Shown here: in pieces, positions 58,685 through 64,000 of the stretch
Layout: every line of letters starts with the position of its first letter
How positions within the stretch are numbered: the stretch's first letter is position 1
Assembly (NCBI RefSeq): GCF_011046895.1
Contig: NZ_CP049250.1
Span: forward strand, 1,002,001 to 1,066,000
DNA: 64,000 nt
Source of the DNA: Rhizobium rhizoryzae
Lineage (GTDB): Bacteria > Pseudomonadota > Alphaproteobacteria > Rhizobiales > Rhizobiaceae
Reading direction: 5' to 3'
Notes under the pieces: generated by a model
Seen by the model: only the letters and a program-made list of their open reading frames with translations
Told to the model about the DNA's origin: nothing
Database searches by the model: none
Made by a program: the position numbers and the translations under genes

Positions 58685-60388
58685 CTACCCTTGTTTCTTT
58701 AGCATCCAACGAAGATCTGTCGTTTGAGGCAGGGTAAATTCGATCACCAGCTGCTGACTGGGACAGATGCCGGTCACGTCGGCAAAAAAGATGTCGTCTT
58801 CGATATCGACGCTCTGTCCGGGTGCCGAGAAAAGCCAGGTTTCACCATCCGCTCCCTCCAGCATGACCGTGTCTTCATGCAATTGCGTCAGGAGGATTGA
58901 CGGGTGAATATGGAAGCGGGCGGTTGCGGCAAGACTCTCGTCATGACGCTGTTCGATCTGATCTTCGGGACGGAAGAAATGATCGTGTCCCTTGATCTTG
59001 TTTCCCTTCGCCGCGAGCCCGATCTCGCGCCGGTGCACCCAGCCAAAGGGTCTTACATAGCCGTCATGGCTCGCCTTCAGCCAATCGTTGCCGTAAGAGT
59101 CCTCCCATCGTTCGGCAGTCACCTCTTCGATTCCGTCCAGAATGAGCGGTCCCAGCAAGTTCGACTGCAGGATTCGCGACGAGGAGGTTTCGCCAAGTGT
59201 GATCGTGGAATGCGCTGCGGTCGAACGCGCCATCAGCCGGTAGCTGCGGTTCGCGAAGCGTGGCATACCCGCATTGACGATGAACCGGCTTCTGCCAGCC
59301 GACATTTCAAACGACAGACACCCCGCATGCGCAGTCTGCGAGACATCGAGCCGATGAGCCTTGCCCGTATCGACGATTATGGTGGTTTCACCGGCGGCGA
59401 GCCTGTGAAAATGGCTATGAGGAAGCGCCTTGAATGGCTTGCCACCGGTTTCATCGTAACGCAGAGCCGCGAGAAGTTCGGCAGCCGGGGTGGCTGTCGC
59501 TCCATTGAAAAGCGCGAGATCTCCATCCTGATGGCGGAAAAAGCGTAACGCCGGATAAATGCGGTCGATCGTGGGGATCAGTTTGGTGGGAACATCCTGC
59601 CCCAGATTGATATAGGTTTGCCTCAGCGGCAAAAGATCAAGCAGGATTTCCAACGCGGTGCGGGGATTGCGGGAGATGTGGCCGCCGTCTGCCAAGACCT
59701 GTCTCTCCAGCTCGCGATCCAGCTTCTGACCATCCTTGAGCACCAGCTTGGCAGAAGATGGCATCGCAAGCGACATCATCGCGAGCGCGATGTGGATTCG
59801 CAGCTTCACCTCGCCTTCGCCCACGCAGGTGGAAATCTTGCGCAGATATCGCCTATGGAAGGCCAGGCTCTTCATGAAGCGGCGATAGAAGCTTGCTTCC
59901 GCGCCATTCAACACCACCGGCGAGTGTGACAGCCAGGCGATGACGCGCTCCGTCGTGACATGTGGCTCCCAAGCTATGCCGCTTGTATGGTGACCATGGA
60001 TTGCAAGCCAGGACGAAATGATGGCCCGTGTCTGGTTTCGCGCCTTGGCTGTTTTGAGCGCCCGCATATGCCGCATCCAGGAAAAGGCGTGCAGACGTTC
60101 TGCAAAGGCCTTGGACGGCAGATGTTGCAGAAAGGGTGAGTCGTTTTCGACTTCCAGCAAGCGTCCAGCCAGCGGAAACCGGCCAGCCAGGATCTCCTCC
60201 GCGATGAAGGGATCAACGGCGCGTAAATCAGTTGGAGCAACGATCAAACGCTCTGGAACTCCCTGCGACGCTCGACCGATAGACATGCAAAGGCTCGCCA
60301 TGCGACGACCAAGGCGTCGTCGGGCCTCCATCAGTGCCAGAGATAATCGTGTACGGCGCTCGGCCAACTGCATCATGAATACCGACAT
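58685..60388 (-). CDS. heparinase II/III family protein
   Basis: This protein of about 567 residues has an alpha-helical N-terminal (alpha/alpha toroid-like) part and a beta-rich C-terminal heparinase II/III-like domain: Y-D-E-T-G-G-K-P-F, S-F-E-M-S-A-G-R-S-R-F-I-V-N-A-G, A-H-S-T-I-T-L and H-D-G-Y near the middle. Family members are polysaccharide lyases. Rhizobial copies sit between rsmB and purH, with no known substrate. I see no signal peptide. The open frame reaches a TTG at 60511; ATG 60388 is closer to remembered homologues (M-Q-L-A-E-R-R), and neither has a clear ribosome site. Confidence 0.82.
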   Translation of the reverse strand: MSVFMMQLAERRTRLSLALMEARRRLGRRMASLCMSIGRASQGVPERLIVAPTDLRAVDPFIAEEILAGRFPLAGRLLEVENDSPFLQHLPSKAFAERLHAFSWMRHMRALKTAKARNQTRAIISSWLAIHGHHTSGIAWEPHVTTERVIAWLSHSPVVLNGAEASFYRRFMKSLAFHRRYLRKISTCVGEGEVKLRIHIALAMMSLAMPSSAKLVLKDGQKLDRELERQVLADGGHISRNPRTALEILLDLLPLRQTYINLGQDVPTKLIPTIDRIYPALRFFRHQDGDLALFNGATATPAAELLAALRYDETGGKPFKALPHSHFHRLAAGETTIIVDTGKAHRLDVSQTAHAGCLSFEMSAGRSRFIVNAGMPRFANRSYRLMARSTAAHSTITLGETSSSRILQSNLLGPLILDGIEEVTAERWEDSYGNDWLKASHDGYVRPFGWVHRREIGLAAKGNKIKGHDHFFRPEDQIEQRHDESLAATARFHIHPSILLTQLHEDTVMLEGADGETWLFSAPGQSVDIEDDIFFADVTGICPSQQLVIEFTLPQTTDLRWMLKKQG

Positions 60389-60580
60389 GCGTGAGAGAGG
60401 GCGTGCCAAGCGACACGAACGGATCGCCCGAAACGCTCCAATAAATTGTTTCAGGTGTTTCCAGACACCCAAGCGATGATTGCCGTTTGAGCTGGGATCG
60501 CCCGGCGCCAATCGCTCTCGCAGGAGTATGGCGGACTACACCTTGGCAGCCGAGTCTGGCGCGTTATGGTGAAGAAACTC

Positions 60581-61987
60581 TTACCGACGCCGCAGGATGC
60601 ACGCAAAGAAGCCATCCATGCCGCCCGCATAGCCATTTTCTGCCTTAAGCATTGCGGGCGAGGTGCGGAACTCGCCAGAATTATTGATGGCATCTTCCAG
60701 GCCGGGCCAATCCGCCTTCGGAACAGGCACCCGCTCTATGGTATCCGTTTCGGCCAAGAGATCACGAACGACGTTCTCGCCTTCGAGGGGATCGAGAGAA
60801 CAGTTGGAGAAGACAATCAGGCCGCCGGGTTTGACCAGCGTGATGGCGTGCCGCAACATCTTGGCCTGCAGGGCTGCAAGCTTCTCGATGTCTGAAACAC
60901 CCTTGGTCCAGAGGACGTCAGGGTGTCGGCGGGTGGTCCCGGTCGAGGAGCAGGGTGCGTCAAGCAGAACGCCATCGAGCAATTCATCTGGTTTGAATGC
61001 AAACAGGTCTGTGTGAACGACCTCGGCGTCCAGTTTGAGCCTTGCAAAGTTTTCCGCCAAACGCTTGGCGCGATTTGCCGATTGCTCGACGGCGGTCACC
61101 TTTGCGCCGCGGACGACAAGCTGAGCCGTCTTTCCGCCTGGAGCTGCGCAGAGATCGGCAATACGCTTGCCCTGAACATTGCCAAACAGCTGTGCGGGTA
61201 TGCTGGCCGCGGCGTCTTGAACCCACCACTCCCCATCTGCGAAGCCGGGCAGTGACGGAATGGCGCCGTCGAATGCAGCAAGACGAACTGTCCCGGTCGG
61301 CAAAAGACGACCGTTCAGCCGCTTTGCCCAATCTTCCGGATTGCTCTTCACCGTCAGATCGATAGGTGCTGGCGTGAGTTGGGATTCGGCGATTTCTTTT
61401 GCGGTTTCGGGCCCATAGGCTGCAGCAAGCCGTTTCAGGAACCATGCCGGCATCGGGGGGATGTCGCGCCCGTCTTCGAGGATCGCATCTCGCTCTCGCA
61501 CCATGCGCCGAAGAAGCGCGTTGACCAGCTTCGCGAAGCGACGATTGCGAGGGTCGCGATTGGCCTGCTCAACGGCAAGATCCACCGCTGCGTGGGATGG
61601 AACATCCAGATACAGGATCTGTGCCGCTGCGGTCGTCAGCACATGCTGGAGCGCCCGGGCCCCCTCGGGCAGCGACTTGTCAAGCATTGCGGCCAAGGCG
61701 GCTTCAATTCGCGGCAGGTGGCGCAGAGTGGCGTTCAGGATCGCCCGGCAAAGGGCGCGGTCTGCGTCACTGAGTGCCCGATAGACGGGATTGCCATGAC
61801 CGGCGTCCAGCATCCCGTCCAGAGGTGTGCGTTTGTCGATGACAGCAGCAAGAATCTTGGAGGCAGCGACCCGAACGTCCAGACCCGGCTTTGCGTCCTG
61901 GGTCGCGGGAGATGGTCTTGATGGGCGAACCGCCGAACGGCCTTGAGGCTTGTTTTTCTTGTTCTGCGTGTTTTCGTTCAAGACCAA
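60581..61987 (-). CDS. rsmB: RsmB/NOP family 16S rRNA m5C methyltransferase
   Basis: This is a 468-residue SAM-dependent RNA cytosine-5 methyltransferase. It has a disordered, charged N terminus (about 35 residues), a NusB-like RNA-binding domain (residues 40-170) and the catalytic domain. The latter has [10 protein letters not shown], the motif IV cysteine in [12 protein letters not shown] and the motif VI cysteine in S-N-C-S-L. The start is a TTG at 61987 (or 61981) overlapping the htpX stop, implying coupling to htpX. The target is probably C967 of 16S rRNA. Confidence 0.9.
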   Translation of the reverse strand: MVLNENTQNKKNKPQGRSAVRPSRPSPATQDAKPGLDVRVAASKILAAVIDKRTPLDGMLDAGHGNPVYRALSDADRALCRAILNATLRHLPRIEAALAAMLDKSLPEGARALQHVLTTAAAQILYLDVPSHAAVDLAVEQANRDPRNRRFAKLVNALLRRMVRERDAILEDGRDIPPMPAWFLKRLAAAYGPETAKEIAESQLTPAPIDLTVKSNPEDWAKRLNGRLLPTGTVRLAAFDGAIPSLPGFADGEWWVQDAAASIPAQLFGNVQGKRIADLCAAPGGKTAQLVVRGAKVTAVEQSANRAKRLAENFARLKLDAEVVHTDLFAFKPDELLDGVLLDAPCSSTGTTRRHPDVLWTKGVSDIEKLAALQAKMLRHAITLVKPGGLIVFSNCSLDPLEGENVVRDLLAETDTIERVPVPKADWPGLEDAINNSGEFRTSPAMLKAENGYAGGMDGFFACILRRR

Positions 61988-62940
61988 GGACCTTTGCGCG
62001 GTTCGTCATTGCCCCGCGCGGAACCAGTGTTGGGCACCGAGCGGGTTGTCCGGCTCGGTCTAGCAGCCGCGAAGGTTTGCGTCGAGGGAGACGAGCGGAA
62101 TTCGGCTGCCATGGACTGCAGAGCGGCAATGCGATTTTCCGTGTTCGGATGTGTTGAAAACAGGTTGTCCATGCGCTCGCCCGAGAGAGGGTTGATGATG
62201 AACATATGGGCCGTTGCCGGGTTTCGCTCGGCATCTGCGTTGTGAATGACCTGCGCAGCGCCAGCAATCTTTGCAAGGGCGGATGCCAGCCATAGCGGGT
62301 TACCACAGATTTCCGCGCCTCGGCGATCGGCAGAATATTCACGCGTGCGGCTGATTGCCATCTGTACAAGCATTGCCGCAAAGGGCGCGACGATCATCGC
62401 GACCAGAACGCCGATGAAACCGAGTGGATTATTGTTCTCGCGATTGCCGCCAAGAAAGAAGGCGAAATTCCCGAGCATGGAAATGGCGCCGGCCAGTGTG
62501 GCCGTCACCGTCATGGTCAAGGTGTCCCGGTTCTGAACGTGTGCCAGTTCATGAGCCATCACACCGGCGACTTCTTCCGGAGTCAGTTGCTGAAGAAGAC
62601 CTGTCGAGGCGGCGACCGCTGCATTCTGCGGATTGCGTCCGGTGGCAAACGCATTCGGCTGGGGGCTTTCGTAAATGTAGACCTTGGGCATGGGCAGGCC
62701 CGCATTGGCCGAGAGATCACGGATCATGCGGAAGAATTCCGGCGCGTTGCTTTCGTCGACCTGCTGTGCCCGATAGGCGGACAGAACCATCCTGTCCGAG
62801 TTCCAATAGGAAAACAGGTTCATCCCGGCTGCGATGAGGAAGGCGATCATCATCCCGCCCCGGCCACCAATCAGAAAGCCGACCCCCATGAACAGGGCTG
62901 TCATGAACGCCAATAGCATGGCTGTGCGCATCGTATTCAT
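61978..62940 (-). CDS. htpX: membrane protease HtpX
   Basis: HtpX is an inner-membrane zinc metalloprotease that degrades misfolded membrane proteins. The 320-residue protein has two N-terminal helices, the catalytic H130-E-L-A-H134, two further helices and E-Y-S-A-D-R-R with the third zinc ligand. The C-terminal tail beyond the usual length is Ser/Thr/Arg-rich. ATG 62940 gives M-N-T-M-R-T; the frame extends to 62964. A heat-shock-type promoter candidate lies about 60 nt upstream. It overlaps rsmB by 10 nt. Confidence 0.95.
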   Translation of the reverse strand: MNTMRTAMLLAFMTALFMGVGFLIGGRGGMMIAFLIAAGMNLFSYWNSDRMVLSAYRAQQVDESNAPEFFRMIRDLSANAGLPMPKVYIYESPQPNAFATGRNPQNAAVAASTGLLQQLTPEEVAGVMAHELAHVQNRDTLTMTVTATLAGAISMLGNFAFFLGGNRENNNPLGFIGVLVAMIVAPFAAMLVQMAISRTREYSADRRGAEICGNPLWLASALAKIAGAAQVIHNADAERNPATAHMFIINPLSGERMDNLFSTHPNTENRIAALQSMAAEFRSSPSTQTFAAARPSRTTRSVPNTGSARGNDEPRKGPWS

Positions 62941-63000
62941 AGTCGTGACCTTCCAGACGTCCAAAATGGCCTTTAAACTGCGGCAGAACAGGCATAAATG

Positions 63001-63027
63001 ATGTGGTGAACTGAACCTTCATTTCAA
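63001..63027 (-). promoter_or_regulatory. candidate RpoH (heat-shock sigma) promoter for htpX
   Basis: On the minus strand TTGAAA (complement of 63022-63027) and CCACAT (complement of 63001-63006) are 15 bp apart. This resembles the alphaproteobacterial RpoH pattern CTTGAA...CCANAT. It is 61 nt upstream of htpX, a heat-shock gene in E. coli. The first -35 base is G rather than C. Confidence 0.35.
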
Positions 63028-63063
63028 CTGGTTTGATCTTTGACCATCTGAAACAAGGACGTG

Positions 63064-63297
63064 ATGGCCATGCCTGCACCCGACAACGACAATGAAATTT
63101 CAACTTCAGCCGACGCGTCAGTCTCGGAGCGCCCGAAGACCCTGTCGCCTGCAGCTCAACGTGCATTGCGCGAAGCGGAGGAGCGCCGAAAGAGTGAGAT
63201 GCAGTTCGATCTGCCTGTCGAGCATGGCGGTCGCGGAGGTGCGGACCCGGCGCGGTTCGGCGATTGGGAAATCAACGGACGCGCTATCGATTTCTGA
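63064..63297 (+). CDS. DUF1674 domain protein (succinate dehydrogenase assembly factor 4-like)
   Basis: This small 77-residue protein has the DUF1674/SDHAF4 C-terminal signature: R-A-L-R-E-A-E-E-R-R, L-P-V-E-H-G-G-R-G-G, D-P-A-R-F-G-D-W-E-I-N-G-R-A-I-D-F. Eukaryotic homologues (Sdh8/SDHAF4) protect flavinylated SdhA during complex II assembly. Bacterial members are usually unlinked to sdh, as here. The ribosome site AAGGA lies just upstream; ATG 63064, GTG 63061 and ATG 63070 are all possible starts. It is divergent from htpX. Confidence 0.85.
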   Translation: MAMPAPDNDNEISTSADASVSERPKTLSPAAQRALREAEERRKSEMQFDLPVEHGGRGGADPARFGDWEINGRAIDF

Positions 63298-63302
63298 GTG
63301 CT

Positions 63303-63704
63303 CTAGTCGTCAGGTTGCCTGGCATGCGCTGTCGCCTCTTGATCGTGCAGCCAGTTTGCGAGCGCTGAAATCATCATTAGCCGAAGGCTTCTGCCGCGGA
63401 CAAGCGCTTTGGTCATTGCCATGGTCTCTTCGGGAAAACCGATTTCTGTGACCAGTTCGGAAGGTCCGATCTTGCGATTTCGAAGGATGGCTTCGATACG
63501 GCTGACCGCAGAAGGAAGCAGGTAGCGGCCATCCGCTATCGGCTCCTGTTTCCTATCTCTCGGCATGAAGTTGCCAGCACTAAGGTTTGGACTATCGGAG
63601 AGTGTCCCCAATTCGCGGAGAAATTCAAGCCGCTCCTGCCTGCTGGCGCGATGCCAATGTTTGCGCAGCTTGTCCAGACGATTGGCTTTTTCCTTACGCG
63701 TCAT
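63303..63704 (-). CDS. hypothetical protein
   Basis: I do not recognise this protein of about 133 residues. It is basic and helical in the first third (R-K-E-K-A-N-R-L-D-K-L-R-K-H-W-H), then has a Pro/Asn-rich middle and a C-terminal segment I-G-P-S-E-L-V-T-E-I-G-F-P-E-E-T that could be part of a DNA-binding-like helix bundle. No signal peptide or membrane helix is present. Starts at 63704, 63716 and 63728 are possible; 63704 has a GTGGGA purine stretch upstream. It is convergent with the DUF1674 gene, five bases away. Confidence 0.55.
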   Translation of the reverse strand: MTRKEKANRLDKLRKHWHRASRQERLEFLRELGTLSDSPNLSAGNFMPRDRKQEPIADGRYLLPSAVSRIEAILRNRKIGPSELVTEIGFPEETMAMTKALVRGRSLRLMMISALANWLHDQEATAHARQPDD

Positions 63705-64000
63705 AGTCCCACTCATGACATTGTTCATCCGCAGTCTGTCTCTGGCAGACTGTCGTGTCTTACGGACGTCCTGACCAATCGCGCCAGAACATTCAATTTC
63801 TCTTCAAAACAAGACGCTTATTCTGAGATCCGTTCCATGTGTCCCGCGTTAACACATACAACGCGGGGATGAATGTATTGTTTTGATTTGGTTGCATATC
63901 TTGGTAGCGAAATCTTAACGGGTATCCGATCTAATGTCAGTGAATTGTCGAACTGTGTGTTCGAAAGCGCACGTGGATTTTTTTGTCGGCGTGCGACAAG
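63705..64000. other. intergenic end of the window with an inverted repeat
   Basis: No gene is supported here. CCCGCGTT-N9-AACGCGGG (63843-63867) is a perfect 8-bp inverted repeat, 139 bp or more upstream of the hypothetical gene. The downstream bases are AT-rich, with several T runs, and look like a promoter region for a gene beyond the window. No T-run directly follows the repeat, so an operator is as likely as a terminator. Confidence 0.4.

Overview
The window looks like near-origin core chromosome of a Rhizobiaceae alphaproteobacterium (Agrobacterium/Rhizobium type). The evidence is the run mnmG-rsmG-parA-parB with a perfect parS site inside rsmG, the rhizobial order rplU-rpmA-GNAT-GNAT-obgE-proB-proA-nadD-rsfS-rlmH-envC-like-ctpA-deacetylase-rppH, a TrcR (DUF1013) regulator, an imuA-imuB-dnaE2 mutasome behind a GTTC-N7-GTTC SOS box, and a very large NAD-glutamate dehydrogenase. 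I saw no tRNA or rRNA gene, CRISPR array, prophage or intact insertion sequence.

Layout. 1-2968: 3' end of mnmG, rsmG, parA, parB (tRNA/rRNA modification and chromosome segregation). 3058-7249, minus strand: leuS-lptE-holA. 7412-13080: a PLP-binding YggS protein, propionyl-CoA synthetase, trcR on the opposite strand, acetyl-CoA synthetase. 13119-15263, minus: secreted nuclease and an ABC-F ATPase. 15619-22980: ribosomal proteins L21/L27, two tandem acetyltransferases, Obg, proline synthesis, NadD, RsfS, RlmH. 23062-27616: an envelope cluster (EnvC-like factor, CtpA protease, polysaccharide deacetylase-like protein) and RppH. 27623-30329: LysR regulator, divergent quinone oxidoreductase, and a bfd-bfr iron-storage pair. 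30460-36246: the SOS mutasome. 36451-39015: a zinc metallopeptidase, a CitE-like/DUF1737/LysE operon and a small membrane protein. 39331-41189: leuD and leuB. 41246-41592: a MITE-like element. 41668-46395: a PAP2 phosphatase facing a three-gene cassette that probably makes UDP-N-acetylquinovosamine and loads it onto the lipid carrier. 46530-48794: a Thr/Lys-rich leader peptide, asd, a lytic transglycosylase. 48858-50503: carbonic anhydrase and pyridoxal kinase. 50678-56917: NAD-glutamate dehydrogenase and an MFS transporter. 56973-62940, minus: htpX-rsmB-heparinase-like-purH. 63064-63704: an SDH-assembly-type DUF1674 protein and an unknown gene.

Most of the window is ordinary housekeeping DNA, and no large undescribed system is evident. 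The points most worth a second look are small: a 39-codon reading frame ending in a Thr/Lys codon cluster upstream of asd, with its own promoter-like and Shine-Dalgarno-like sequences (a possible attenuator); the 347-bp TIR-bounded element after leuB; the palindromic repeat before leuD; the roughly 155-nt out-of-frame imuA/imuB overlap; and the parS site embedded in rsmG. Products were assigned by reading motifs and from memory of families. No search was run, so start codons and regulatory calls are inferences.
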